From Pseudalkalibacillus sp. SCS-8 (GTDB lineage: Bacteria > Bacillota > Bacilli > Bacillales > Fictibacillaceae), in NCBI RefSeq assembly GCF_040126055.1, contig NZ_CP143541.1:620001-684000 (forward strand): a DNA stretch of 64,000 nt, given 5' to 3'. The notes beneath the pieces were generated by a model. The model saw nothing but the letters and a program-made list of their open reading frames with translations. It was not told the origin of the DNA and did no database searches. Position numbers and translations under genes: made by a program. Below, piece by piece: positions 51,742-61,593 of the stretch. Position 1 is the stretch's first letter. Each line of letters starts with the position of its first letter.

Positions 51742-52641
51742 ATGACGCTACATATTGAACATGTATCAAAGAGATTCGGGAATTTTACAGCAGTGGATGA
51801 TGTGTCATTCCAAATACCTGAGCAGCAAATATTCGGTCTGCTCGGTGCAAACGGAGCGGGTAAAACAACAACATTCCGTATGATGATCGGCTTGCTGACA
51901 CCAACTGGCGGCCAAATCAAATGGAATAATGCACCACTCTCGCAAAACGATTCCGAATTGATCGGGTATTTGCCGGAGGAGCGTGGGCTATATCCTAGCT
52001 TGAAGGTATCGGATCAATTGTTATACCTTGGACGCTTGAAAGGTATGAAGAAACCGGAAATTATTTCAGAAATGAAAAAGTGGCTGGAACGGTTCAATGT
52101 TCCAGAGTATGAGAATAAAAAAGTTGAAGAATTGTCCAAAGGAAATCAACAAAAAATTCAATTCATTGCCGCCGTTCTTCATAAGCCAAAAATCTTGATC
52201 CTTGATGAACCATTCAGCGGCTTGGATCCAGTAAATGTTGAGATGCTGAAGGATGCCGTGATCGAGCTGAAAAAGCAAGGGACGACGATCGTCTTCTCAA
52301 GTCATCGTATGGAGCATGTCGAGGAGCTTTGTGAGAACTTATGTATTCTTCATAAAGGAAGACCTGTCGTACACGGATCATTAAAGGAAGTTAAGCGATC
52401 CTTCGGCAGGAAGAACGTTACCGTCCACGCTTCATTCGACTTATCCTTTCTCAACGACGTCCCTGGTGTCGTGAAATATAAGGAAACGATGGAAGGGGTC
52501 ACACTCCAGGTTGAGAGTGAGGAAACGTCACAAAAGATCTTCGAGATGATCACTGGCAAAGGCTTCGTCCGAAAATTTGAACTGGAAGAGCCATCCTTGA
52601 ATGACATCTTTATTGAGAAAGTAGGTGCATCTTATGTCTAA
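51742..52641 (+). CDS. yhaQ: ABC transporter ATP-binding protein YhaQ (NatA-like)
   Basis: The 299-residue ATPase has Walker A GANGAGKTTT, the signature LSKGNQQKIQ and Walker B ILILDEPFSGLDP, and a C-terminal DUF4162-type region. With YhaP it should form a NatAB-like efflux system, possibly for sodium or another small substrate. ATG 51742 follows AAGGGGAG; in-frame codons further upstream lack a ribosome site. YhaP starts 8 bases before its stop. Confidence 0.92.
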   Translation: MTLHIEHVSKRFGNFTAVDDVSFQIPEQQIFGLLGANGAGKTTTFRMMIGLLTPTGGQIKWNNAPLSQNDSELIGYLPEERGLYPSLKVSDQLLYLGRLKGMKKPEIISEMKKWLERFNVPEYENKKVEELSKGNQQKIQFIAAVLHKPKILILDEPFSGLDPVNVEMLKDAVIELKKQGTTIVFSSHRMEHVEELCENLCILHKGRPVVHGSLKEVKRSFGRKNVTVHASFDLSFLNDVPGVVKYKETMEGVTLQVESEETSQKIFEMITGKGFVRKFELEEPSLNDIFIEKVGASYV

Positions 52642-53893
52642 ATTGTGGATCGTCATGGCCCATACTTATAAATCCAGAATCCGGACGAAAGCATTCATCA
52701 TCACAACGTTGGTTTCCCTACTGTTAGTGGTAGGTCTTGCAAATATGCAAACGATTCTTTCTGTTTTTGATGAAGAAGAAGCGAAACAGGTAGCCGTTCT
52801 AGATTCTTCAAATAAATTTTATGAACCATTGAAGCAACAGACAGAGTCGCAATCCGATGAGGTAGAGCTTGTTAAAGTGACCGATTCGGAAAAGTCTGTT
52901 GAAGGAGAGCTGCGAGAAGGAAAGTACGATGGCATGTTGATCATTTCTGAGACAGACGATGGGTTACCAGCTGCTGTCTTTAAGGCGGAGAGTGTCTCAG
53001 ATGCTGGTTGGATCGGAAAGATCGAGCGGGGTTTACAGCAGACTAAGGTTATGACTGCCACAGCGAATCTAGGTGTCGATCCTTCTGAGCTGTCGGAGCT
53101 GTATGCGCCTGTTTCTTTTGAGAAGGAAGCTTTGAAGGAAAACGCGAAGACAGCTGAGGAATTGAACCAGGCACGGGCTGTGGTTTATGTGATCCTGTTT
53201 ATGATTTATTTTGCGGTCTTATTCTATGGTTCAATGATTGCAACAGAGGTTGCGACTGAGAAATCGTCCAGGGTCATGGAAATTTTGATTTCGAGTGTTT
53301 CCCCGGTTAAGCAGATGTTCGGTAAGATTTTCGGAATTGCACTGCTCGGGTTGACCCAATTTGTTCTGATTTTCGTTGTCGGGTACATTTCGTTTAAAAA
53401 TGCACCCGATCGTCCATCCCCTACAACCATTAACGACTTTTCAGATTTTATCCAGATCGATCAACTGCCACTATCGACCATTATTTACGCATTGATCTTT
53501 TTCCTGTTAGGGTTCATGTTATATGCGACCTTGTTGGCGATGCTCGGTTCACTCGTCAATAAAGTCGAAGAAGCGAGCCAGGTCATCACACCTGTCATTC
53601 TGATCATAGTCGTTGCCTTCATGATTGCGATGTCCGGGTTAGGGAACCCCGATGCTGGGTTCATCACGGTGACGTCTTACATTCCGTTCTTCACACCGAT
53701 GATCATGTTCCTTCGAGCGGGGATGTTGAATATTCCGATGTGGGAAGTACTTCTTGGTATCCTTATCATGCTGGCGACAATCGCTTTATTCGCTATCATT
53801 GCAGCAAAGGTATATCGTGGAGGCGTCCTCATGTATGGCAATGCAACGTCATTGAAGAATTTCAAAAAAGCATTGATGTTTGCGAAAAAATAG
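52634..53893 (+). CDS. yhaP: ABC transporter permease YhaP (NatB-like)
   Basis: The 419-residue permease has one N-terminal helix (residues 22-40), an extracellular domain of about 130 residues and a group of helices in the C-terminal half (MIATEVATEKSSRVMEILISS follows the second helix). This is the ABC-2/NatB layout. ATG 52634 gives the same length as B. subtilis YhaP. It is translationally coupled to yhaQ, and a terminator follows. Confidence 0.92.
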   Translation: MSKLWIVMAHTYKSRIRTKAFIITTLVSLLLVVGLANMQTILSVFDEEEAKQVAVLDSSNKFYEPLKQQTESQSDEVELVKVTDSEKSVEGELREGKYDGMLIISETDDGLPAAVFKAESVSDAGWIGKIERGLQQTKVMTATANLGVDPSELSELYAPVSFEKEALKENAKTAEELNQARAVVYVILFMIYFAVLFYGSMIATEVATEKSSRVMEILISSVSPVKQMFGKIFGIALLGLTQFVLIFVVGYISFKNAPDRPSPTTINDFSDFIQIDQLPLSTIIYALIFFLLGFMLYATLLAMLGSLVNKVEEASQVITPVILIIVVAFMIAMSGLGNPDAGFITVTSYIPFFTPMIMFLRAGMLNIPMWEVLLGILIMLATIALFAIIAAKVYRGGVLMYGNATSLKNFKKALMFAKK

Positions 53894-53901
53894 ATGTTTA
53901 A

Positions 53902-53942
53902 TAGAGTGTTGAATTCTTAGCGGATTCAGCACTCTATTTTTT
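53902..53942 (+). terminator. Terminator of yhaQP
   Basis: TAGAGTGTTGAAT and ATTCAGCACTCTA form a long stem with one mismatch, followed by T6. Confidence 0.9.
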
Positions 53943-54097
53943 CGTGAATAGGAGTTAAAAAGGGAAAAAGAAGGTGTTAGGACGTTTCCTCAAGAAAGAA
54001 TCTTCTTCCATGAGGCAAAACGAACAAACGCTCGTATGGATATGATAAAATGCCTATAAGGATACTAGAGAGCGGATTCGCAGAAAGGGGAGAGGTT

Positions 54098-55342
54098 ATG
54101 CAAAAACTCACTTTCATCCATACAGCTGACTTACATATTGATACACCTTTTAAAGGATTGGGACACTTGCCGGGTTCGATTTTCCGACAAATACAAGACA
54201 GTACCTTTCAGTCCTTTGAACGAATTGTCACTGTTGCAATCAATCATCAGGTCGACTTTGTCTTGATTGCAGGGGACCTCTATGATGGAGCAAATCGTAG
54301 TTTGAAAGCACAATTGTTCCTTAGGAACCAGTTTCAGAGATTAGATGAAGTGGGGATTGAGGTGTTTGCCATTCACGGGAATCATGATCACCTCGGTGGT
54401 GAATTCGTTTCGTTAACATGGCCGGAGAATGTCCATTTTTTCGATGGAGAGAAGCCTGGTATGATCCCTTTTACCAAAGAAGGAGAAACCCTCGCTCACA
54501 TCTATGGATACAGTTACCCAAGACAGGCTGTGACGGAAAATGTCGCTGCAACCTATTCCAAGATAGAAGGAGCCCCTTTCCATATCGCACTTCTTCATGG
54601 GACGAACGGCACTCACCATGCTCATGATACATATGCTCCTTTCTCTCTTAGCGATTTAAAAGCGAAATCATTTGACTATTGGGCGCTTGGGCACATCCAT
54701 AAACGAAGTGAACTGGCTATGGATCCTCCAATCATCTATTCAGGAAATATACAAGGATTGAACAGAAAAGAAAGTGGGGCAAAGGGCTGTTACATGGTGG
54801 ATATGTCTGCCTCTACACCGGAGCTTACTTTTATTGAAACAGCGCCAGTCCGTTGGGAAACCGTCACTGTTGAAGGTGAGAGTCTGAATCAAGCAAATGA
54901 CTTGATCCATCATCTGGAAGCGTTGAAAGAGAAATACCGAAAAGAAGGTGTCCATACGCTTTTAACCATCAAGCTGACGCTGGAGGGTTCTGTTGGCAAT
55001 GAAATGCAACAGGATGCTGTGATGGAGGATATTTTGCTCCATCTGCAGGACGGGGAAGAGGAGGAGGAACCGTTCATTTGGATCGATCGTATCGACCTCG
55101 ATTGGAAGCAGGAAGCGTTACTTGAAGAGCTGGGTGACGCCCATTTTGTTAAGGAAATTCTTCACGTATTCGATGATTTGGATGACCTGATACCGGTACT
55201 GGAGCCTTTATTGAACCATCGAACCAGCAGACGTTTCATTCCGAAAGAAATGTCAAAGGATCAAGACATCATCGAGGCTGCTGAAAAGCTGCTGGTCGAG
55301 CTGATGATGGAAGGACCGGAAAGGCAGGGATCGGTCAAATGA
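54098..55342 (+). CDS. yhaO: YhaO, SbcD/Mre11-like metallophosphoesterase
   Basis: The 414-residue protein carries the calcineurin-type motifs FIHTADLHIDTPF, LIAGDLYDGANRS, IHGNHDHLGG, ALLHGTNG and WALGHIHKR. It is a nuclease subunit of the SbcCD/Mre11-Rad50 type, probably acting with YhaN on DNA ends. ATG 54098 follows AAAGGGGAGAGG. Its last four bases overlap the start of yhaN (ATGA), so the pair is coupled. Confidence 0.93.
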   Translation: MQKLTFIHTADLHIDTPFKGLGHLPGSIFRQIQDSTFQSFERIVTVAINHQVDFVLIAGDLYDGANRSLKAQLFLRNQFQRLDEVGIEVFAIHGNHDHLGGEFVSLTWPENVHFFDGEKPGMIPFTKEGETLAHIYGYSYPRQAVTENVAATYSKIEGAPFHIALLHGTNGTHHAHDTYAPFSLSDLKAKSFDYWALGHIHKRSELAMDPPIIYSGNIQGLNRKESGAKGCYMVDMSASTPELTFIETAPVRWETVTVEGESLNQANDLIHHLEALKEKYRKEGVHTLLTIKLTLEGSVGNEMQQDAVMEDILLHLQDGEEEEEPFIWIDRIDLDWKQEALLEELGDAHFVKEILHVFDDLDDLIPVLEPLLNHRTSRRFIPKEMSKDQDIIEAAEKLLVELMMEGPERQGSVK

Positions 55343-58305
55343 TCATTAAACGCCTACATATATATGGATTCGGACGTTTTGAAAATTACGTAATGGAGCT
55401 TGAAGACAATGGTGTCCAGGTGATTCTTGGTGAAAATGAATCTGGTAAATCAACAATAATGGCGTTCATCGAATATATGCTGTTCGGCTTTCCGAAGAAA
55501 AGTGAGAAGCGGCTGCGATATGAACCGAAAACGACCCAGGCATACGGAGGTAAGCTGCAATTGCAAACATCCGAGCATGGGCTCCTTACAATTGAACGAA
55601 AAGGAGGCGCTTCAGGCACAGTTGATTTGTATAACGATAACGGCGAAAAAGTGGATCCAGGCTTTTTACGTAAAATCCTTGCTGAAGTGAATGTAAGTAC
55701 CTTCCGAAATGTGTTTTCCTTCAACTTAGACGGACTTCAGAAGGTTGGAGAAATCAAATCTGAAGAGCTGGGAGAGTACCTTTTCAATGCAGGTTTGACC
55801 GGAGCCCAGCAATTGAATGTCATTTCAGATCGCCTGGAAGAAGAACAACAAAAGCTTTTCAAGCCAAACGGAAAGAACCCGCTGATCAACCAGAAAGCGA
55901 AAACGTTAGTGGAATTGGATCGCCAGGTCAAGCAGTGGGGCAAAAAGCTGGATGACTACAATACCATGAAAGCCGATCTTGAACAGAAAAAGGTCAGCAT
56001 GCTTCAGTACGAAGAGAGAAAAAGGGAGGTTCGAGAAAGGCTTACCGCCCTTCAACACTATCAATCAATCAGACCATTGGTGGAAAAGGAAAAAATGCTA
56101 AAGACACAGCTAGATGAGCTGCCGACGGCCCTTCCTTTTCCAGAAGAAGGGTTGGAAAGGTACCGTCGTTTGAAGGACCGTTTGGTTGATCTTGAAAGCG
56201 AACATCAACATATAGCAGATCTCATCCAAGAAAACGAAGAATCACAGAAATCGATTGAGATCGATGAATCATTGCTTGCTAAATCAAAGGAAATTCGAGA
56301 GACGGATTCCTCCCTCCGGTTGTTCAAAGCTAGACAGGCGGACCTCAATCGTCTTCGAGAACGTGCAGCAAATGTCCGTCAAGAAATTGAAGCAGAAAGA
56401 GAATCAATTGGTACAGAGTGGACAGGGGAGAAAATTCGATCGACAAACACGGATCTGGTGACGAAACAGCAGCTGCTGGCGATAACCAAACAGCTGGATG
56501 AGCTTGAAGGTGAACAAAAACGTTTGGATCGTGAGCTTGAGCAAGCTCGAATGAAACTCGAAGAGAATGAGAAGAAGCTGGAAAAAATGGAGAAGCAACG
56601 ATTACCTGAGGAAGAAATCCAAGCTTACCGTGAGAAGTTAACCAGGTTATCTCATCAGTCACCACAGCAAATCCGTGAACAGATCCAGGCATTGAAGGAT
56701 ATTCAAAAGACCACAACACAATCGTCTAACAAGTGGATAGGCTGGTCCATGATCAGTCTAGGAATGGTTGTCGCGCTCATGATGATGATCTTGGGTGATC
56801 GGCTGATCGGTCTTGTCATCGGGGTCAGTCTCATTGGCCTCGGATTTATCCTGCAGACCAGGAAAGAGACGAAGGATGATGGAATCAGCGGTCGAATACG
56901 TGACCTGAACAAACAACTGGATCAAGTTGATGAGATGGACGTTGAGGAAGAATCGAAAAAGTTGAATGACTTGCTATTGAACCAGCAACAGATTACGTTG
57001 CAAATAAGATACGCAGATGACCAAACGGAAGAACTTGAACGGAACTACCAACAAATTGCTCGACGTTATGATCAATGGGAACTGGATTATCATCGCACAC
57101 AGGATCAATTGAATGAATGGCGAGAGCGTTTCTCTATGCCAAAGCATGTCCCCTATCACATGCTGGTTGAAATTTTCGAGCGGATCGACCGTATAAAGCA
57201 ACGGTATAAAGAAAAGCAGAAGTTGGAAGCAGAAATGCGTCAAATCGAACAATCAAATCTACATTTTATAAAAACCCTAGAACAATTACTCGGATATGAT
57301 CTTGAGGGAAGTGAATCGATTGAGGTTGAAGTTGCTCAACTGACTGCAAGGCTTGACAAGGAAATGGAACACCAGAAAAATCTTCTTCAACTTCAACACG
57401 ATCATGAGGAGCTATGTAGACGAGAAGAGGCGATGAAGAAGAAGCTGGAGCATTATTTAGAAGAAGCTGACCGATTGTTCAAAACAGCTGAGGTAGATGA
57501 TGAAGAAGCTTATTGGGCAAAAGGGAAAGCAAATGTAACCTATCACAAATTAATGGAAGAACTGAGAACAGTACAAATTCAACTGGACCAAATGTCTTCT
57601 GATCGTTTTCAAGTGGATGCGTTTCTTGGGCAGGGTGTAAATGAAATCCAATCTGAAATCGAGGAACTTGCAGAAGAGCTCGAGAAGGTGGAAGCCAATG
57701 TTGATCAGTTGCGGGATGAAAGTTCTACGTTACAAGCGAACCTTGCCTTTCTAGAGGAAGACGGAACCTATTCTGAACAGCTTCATCAATTGGAAGCGGC
57801 GAAAAGTGAATTTGCTCAGCTTACGAGAAAATGGTCAATATATCGGACAGCGCAATATGCCTTGAATAAAGCGAAGCAAAACTACCAAGCAGAAAGGCAG
57901 CCGAAGGTCATCCAACGAGCCGAAACCTATTTTAGCAACCTAACAGAAGGACGATATAGCCACTTAATTCCCCCAAATGGAGAGGAAAGCTTCCTTGTCG
58001 AAAGGAAGGATACCCTCCTGTTCAATCCGGAAGAGCTGAGCCGGGCGACGAAAGAGCAGCTCTATTTAGCTCTACGCTTCGCTCTTGCTCAAGAGTATGA
58101 ATCACAAGGGGTCTTTCCATTTGTTCTTGATGACATACTCGTAAACTTCGATGTGAAAAGAAGAACGCTTGCAGCCAGGTTGATAGAGGGTATAGGGAAA
58201 GAGAGACAAATCCTGTATTTCACTTGTCATGAGGAAACGGCAGGACACCTCACAAACCACCCCTACCGGTTAAAAGCGGTCATACAGGAGACACAACCGA
58301 ATTAG
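55339..58305 (+). CDS. yhaN: YhaN, SbcC/Rad50-like ATPase with a membrane segment
   Basis: The 988-residue protein has an N-terminal P-loop half (GENESGKSTIMAF), a long coiled coil (about residues 180-860) and a C-terminal half with VLDDILVNFD. In the middle, residues 470-508 are strongly hydrophobic (WIGWSMISLGMVVALMMMI, then LIGLVIGVSLIGLGFIL) and form two membrane helices where Rad50 would have its zinc hook. This suggests a membrane-tethered DNA-end processing complex with YhaO. The length is slightly above that of B. subtilis YhaN. Confidence 0.92.
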   Translation: MIIKRLHIYGFGRFENYVMELEDNGVQVILGENESGKSTIMAFIEYMLFGFPKKSEKRLRYEPKTTQAYGGKLQLQTSEHGLLTIERKGGASGTVDLYNDNGEKVDPGFLRKILAEVNVSTFRNVFSFNLDGLQKVGEIKSEELGEYLFNAGLTGAQQLNVISDRLEEEQQKLFKPNGKNPLINQKAKTLVELDRQVKQWGKKLDDYNTMKADLEQKKVSMLQYEERKREVRERLTALQHYQSIRPLVEKEKMLKTQLDELPTALPFPEEGLERYRRLKDRLVDLESEHQHIADLIQENEESQKSIEIDESLLAKSKEIRETDSSLRLFKARQADLNRLRERAANVRQEIEAERESIGTEWTGEKIRSTNTDLVTKQQLLAITKQLDELEGEQKRLDRELEQARMKLEENEKKLEKMEKQRLPEEEIQAYREKLTRLSHQSPQQIREQIQALKDIQKTTTQSSNKWIGWSMISLGMVVALMMMILGDRLIGLVIGVSLIGLGFILQTRKETKDDGISGRIRDLNKQLDQVDEMDVEEESKKLNDLLLNQQQITLQIRYADDQTEELERNYQQIARRYDQWELDYHRTQDQLNEWRERFSMPKHVPYHMLVEIFERIDRIKQRYKEKQKLEAEMRQIEQSNLHFIKTLEQLLGYDLEGSESIEVEVAQLTARLDKEMEHQKNLLQLQHDHEELCRREEAMKKKLEHYLEEADRLFKTAEVDDEEAYWAKGKANVTYHKLMEELRTVQIQLDQMSSDRFQVDAFLGQGVNEIQSEIEELAEELEKVEANVDQLRDESSTLQANLAFLEEDGTYSEQLHQLEAAKSEFAQLTRKWSIYRTAQYALNKAKQNYQAERQPKVIQRAETYFSNLTEGRYSHLIPPNGEESFLVERKDTLLFNPEELSRATKEQLYLALRFALAQEYESQGVFPFVLDDILVNFDVKRRTLAARLIEGIGKERQILYFTCHEETAGHLTNHPYRLKAVIQETQPN

Positions 58306-58317
58306 GAGTTGATTGCT

Positions 58318-58989
58318 TTGGGTTCTTACAAGATTTATATCGTAGAAGATGAAGAAGACATGTCTCTATTATTGAAGGCTTATATGGAAAAGGAAGGCTG
58401 GCAGGTTGAGATTTTCCATGACGGTGAAAGTGCCTTGAAGGCAATGGAAAAACCGCCGCATCTTTGGGTGCTTGATATTATGCTCCCGGATATTGATGGG
58501 TATGAGATTTTGCAGAGGATCAAGAAAACAGCAGAGACACCTGTCATATTCGCTTCAGCTCGTGATCAAGATCTCGATCGCGTCCGGGGTCTTGAATTAG
58601 GAAGTGATGATTATCTTTCAAAACCGTTCCTGCCGAAGGAACTGGTGATTCGTGCAAGGAAGCTTCTTGAAAGGGTGTATGAAGGTCCGACCGGTAAATA
58701 TCAACCACGGATGATCAATGAATATGAGCTTCTCCCGATCGAACGGAAGGTTTTTCATAAGGATGAAGCAATCGACCTGACGACAAAAGAGTTCGATGTG
58801 CTTTTATATTTAAGTGAACACCTCAATGAAACACGTTCACGGGCTGAAATCCTTGAGGGCGTATGGGGTTCGGACTACTTCGGTTCAGACCGGGCAGTTG
58901 ATGATGTCATACGGCGGATCCGTAAGAAAATGCCGCGCTTGAACCTTGAAACATTATATGGAGGCGGCTATAGGATTGAACATCCATGA
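58318..58989 (+). CDS. cssR: Response regulator CssR
   Basis: The 223-residue OmpR-type regulator has a receiver domain with the acidic pocket EDEED, the phosphorylation site in HLWVLDIMLPDIDGY and the conserved lysine in SKPF. The C-terminal winged helix has DRAVDDVIRRIRKKMP and YGGGYRIE. The words HLWVLDIMLPD and GSDDYLSKPFLPKEL closely match B. subtilis CssR, which answers secretion stress. TTG 58318 is nine bases after AGGAG; TTG 58309 is too close to it. Its start is 12 bases after the yhaN stop, so it is probably in the same transcript. Confidence 0.88.
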   Translation: MGSYKIYIVEDEEDMSLLLKAYMEKEGWQVEIFHDGESALKAMEKPPHLWVLDIMLPDIDGYEILQRIKKTAETPVIFASARDQDLDRVRGLELGSDDYLSKPFLPKELVIRARKLLERVYEGPTGKYQPRMINEYELLPIERKVFHKDEAIDLTTKEFDVLLYLSEHLNETRSRAEILEGVWGSDYFGSDRAVDDVIRRIRKKMPRLNLETLYGGGYRIEHP

Positions 58990-60320
58990 AAAAGTTAAGC
59001 ATCGCCCAACGGATATGGCTTTCGTTCTTTTTACTCGTATTTGTCGTTGGCGTGTCTGTCCTCATTATTTATCCGTTGTCCATGCGTGAGGCGTTGACGG
59101 AGGAGACGTATCGATTGATTGAGGAGCAGCAAATGAGGATCATGGCAGGATCAAGCCCTGAAGAAGACCTTCCTGAATCGGACCTTAACTTCATTGAAAG
59201 AAGGGAAGCGACGAGATCCGTAGGTCATCTTCTTCTTAGAGAGCAGGCTTTTTTGTTAAAAGGGGATGATGTACCTGACCCGGTATTGAACCGCTTCTGG
59301 GAAAAGGCGATCTCTTTTCGAGGTGAGAAGGGTGAGTTCCAGCTCACATACAGGGATGCTTCCCTTTTCTATATCATTCGTCAGGTTGAAGTCAATGGAA
59401 CGCAAACATTCTTGGTCTCCTATATGTGGGATACGTACCGTGATCAACTCGTACAAAGGCTTTGGGAACGCTTGATCTGGATATTCATGATCGGGATGTT
59501 GATCAGTATCATCCCAGCGATCTGGTTATCAAATTATTTGAGAAAACCCCTTCAGGTACTCGGGGAGCGTTTTGAACAAATCGGAAACCGGAACTGGCAG
59601 GAACCGCTCCAACTGAAAGGGGACCAGGATTTCGAGTTATTATCTAACCAGTTTGAACGGATGCGACAAAATCTCATCCGTAACGACCAGACCCAGAAAT
59701 CCTTCATCCAGCATGCCTCTCATGAGCTGAAGACGCCGATCATGACGATCAAAAGCTATGCACAATCAGTCAAAGATGGCGTCTTACCTGAAAAGGACTT
59801 GGAAGAAATGATGGATGTTATCCTCAACCAATCCTCCAGAATGGAAGAACGGGTCAAGGATATGATTTATTTTTCAAAGCTCGATACATTACAGGATATA
59901 GACCCTCATACAGAGCCAATCCGATTCGGTACACTGATGGACGAGGTGTTGGATCGTTTCCGTTACCAACGGGAGGACTTGGCTATCCTGTTAAAGGGAG
60001 AAGAAGTGATTTTCCAAGGTGATCGAAAACAATGGGAAGTCGTTTATGAGAACTTGATTCAAAATGCCCTCCGTTATGCAGAATCGTATATTGAAGTGAA
60101 CGCATATGAAAAGGATGGCAAAACCATCATGGACGTCAAGAACGATGGAGAGCCGATCCCTGATGAAGACCTTGAGCATGTATTCGAACCGTTCCAGCGG
60201 AGCCATAAAGGTCAATTCGGACTTGGTCTGGCTATTGTCAAACGTATCGTGGAACTTCATAATGGTACTGTAGAGGTCCAGAATCAAAAAGATGGCGTCA
60301 TCATCAGGATGATCATCTGA
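58986..60320 (+). CDS. cssS: Sensor histidine kinase CssS
   Basis: The 444-residue kinase has helix 1 (about residues 10-32), an extracellular sensor of roughly 130 residues, helix 2 (160-182) and a HAMP region. The H-box is HASHELKTPIMTI, followed by ENLIQNALRYAE (N), NDGEPIPDEDLEHVF (G1) and GLGLAIVKRIV (G2). The ATG overlaps the cssR stop by four bases. In B. subtilis CssS senses misfolded exported proteins and induces htrA and htrB. No HtrA-type gene is in this window. Confidence 0.87.
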   Translation: MKKLSIAQRIWLSFFLLVFVVGVSVLIIYPLSMREALTEETYRLIEEQQMRIMAGSSPEEDLPESDLNFIERREATRSVGHLLLREQAFLLKGDDVPDPVLNRFWEKAISFRGEKGEFQLTYRDASLFYIIRQVEVNGTQTFLVSYMWDTYRDQLVQRLWERLIWIFMIGMLISIIPAIWLSNYLRKPLQVLGERFEQIGNRNWQEPLQLKGDQDFELLSNQFERMRQNLIRNDQTQKSFIQHASHELKTPIMTIKSYAQSVKDGVLPEKDLEEMMDVILNQSSRMEERVKDMIYFSKLDTLQDIDPHTEPIRFGTLMDEVLDRFRYQREDLAILLKGEEVIFQGDRKQWEVVYENLIQNALRYAESYIEVNAYEKDGKTIMDVKNDGEPIPDEDLEHVFEPFQRSHKGQFGLGLAIVKRIVELHNGTVEVQNQKDGVIIRMII

Positions 60321-60352
60321 TTCGGGCCAGACGTCGGTAGAAGGATGATTGG

Positions 60353-61552
60353 ATGGAAGAAGTTAAAAAAAATAAAACAGCGCCATTACTTTTATTGATG
60401 ATCAATTTATTCATCATCATGGTCGGAATCGGATTGGTCATTCCGATTCTTCCTTATTATGTCGAGGCATTTAACGCGACAGGAAGGGATCTGGGTCTCC
60501 TTGTAGCTTCGTATGCGTTCATGCAGTTTTTACTTGCCCCAGTGTGGGGAAGGTTATCAGATCGAATCGGTCGTAAGCCTCTGATCACATTAGGTATGTT
60601 CGGATTCGCAGTCGCAGAGTTCATTTTCGCATTTGCAACGGATCTATGGATGCTCTATGCATCGAGAATCCTTGCAGGAACTTTCGGGTCTGCGATCATG
60701 CCGACAGCCATGGCTTATGTGGCTGATGTGACCTCTGAAGAAAACCGAGGAAAAGGGATGGGGATGTTAGGCGCAGCCATGGCATTAGGAATCGTCATCG
60801 GACCCGGTATCGGAGGATGGCTTGCAGAGATTGAATTATCCCTCCCATTTTTGATTGCAGGTTTTGCAGGGACTGGTGCAGCGATCGTTTCGGTTTTCTT
60901 ATTGAAGGAAACCCTTTCCGATGAAGCAAAAGAGGAAGCGAAGCGCGAGGAGAAGATGAATCATTTCGTCCGCATGTGGAGGGCATTGAAGAGCCCCGTC
61001 GGTTTTCTGCTCATACTTGTATTTGTGATGAGTTTCGCGCTTGCGAATTTCACCTCCATCTTCGGTTTCTATGCACTGAAACGTTACGGATATGACCCGG
61101 CAGAAGTGGGGATCATCGTGGCTGTAACGGGAATCATCGGCGCAGTCGCTCAAGGGACGCTTGTCGGGCGATTGACGAAGCGGTTTGGTGAGAACAAAGT
61201 TGTAACAGGCGCTTTATTGTGGAGTGCCATCGGCTTTGTATTGATGGTCTTTGCGTTCAATTATGTGACGGTCATGCTCACGGTCTCCATCTTCTTTTTA
61301 GGGAATTCGTTGTTACGACCATCCCTTAACGCATTCATTTCAAAATTAGCAGGTAGGCAACAAGGGACGATTATGGGGATGAATAACTCGTTCCTCAGTC
61401 TCGGTAATGCAGTGGGACCGGTCCTTGCGGGGTTTTTATTTGAAGTCAACATACATATCCCCTATTTGCTCGGAGCAGTCGTGTTGGTGCTGGCACTTGT
61501 AGCACTGAAAATATGGACAAAAACGAGTGCACAATTGACAGATGCAACTTGA
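60353..61552 (+). CDS. MFS efflux transporter, Bmr/NorA-like (DHA1)
   Basis: The 399-residue protein has 12 predicted helices, the loop motif GRLSDRIGRKPL between helices 2 and 3, and motif C ALGIVIGPGIGGWLAE in helix 5, which marks drug:H+ antiporters. Motif B-like RILAGTFGSAIMPTAMAY is also present. It probably exports small amphipathic compounds. It begins 32 bases after cssS in the same direction and may be part of that transcript. The substrate is unknown. Confidence 0.88.
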   Translation: MEEVKKNKTAPLLLLMINLFIIMVGIGLVIPILPYYVEAFNATGRDLGLLVASYAFMQFLLAPVWGRLSDRIGRKPLITLGMFGFAVAEFIFAFATDLWMLYASRILAGTFGSAIMPTAMAYVADVTSEENRGKGMGMLGAAMALGIVIGPGIGGWLAEIELSLPFLIAGFAGTGAAIVSVFLLKETLSDEAKEEAKREEKMNHFVRMWRALKSPVGFLLILVFVMSFALANFTSIFGFYALKRYGYDPAEVGIIVAVTGIIGAVAQGTLVGRLTKRFGENKVVTGALLWSAIGFVLMVFAFNYVTVMLTVSIFFLGNSLLRPSLNAFISKLAGRQQGTIMGMNNSFLSLGNAVGPVLAGFLFEVNIHIPYLLGAVVLVLALVALKIWTKTSAQLTDAT

Positions 61553-61593
61553 TGAAAGTTTTTTGGCACGTTTAATTAAGAGGAGGTAAAGAG

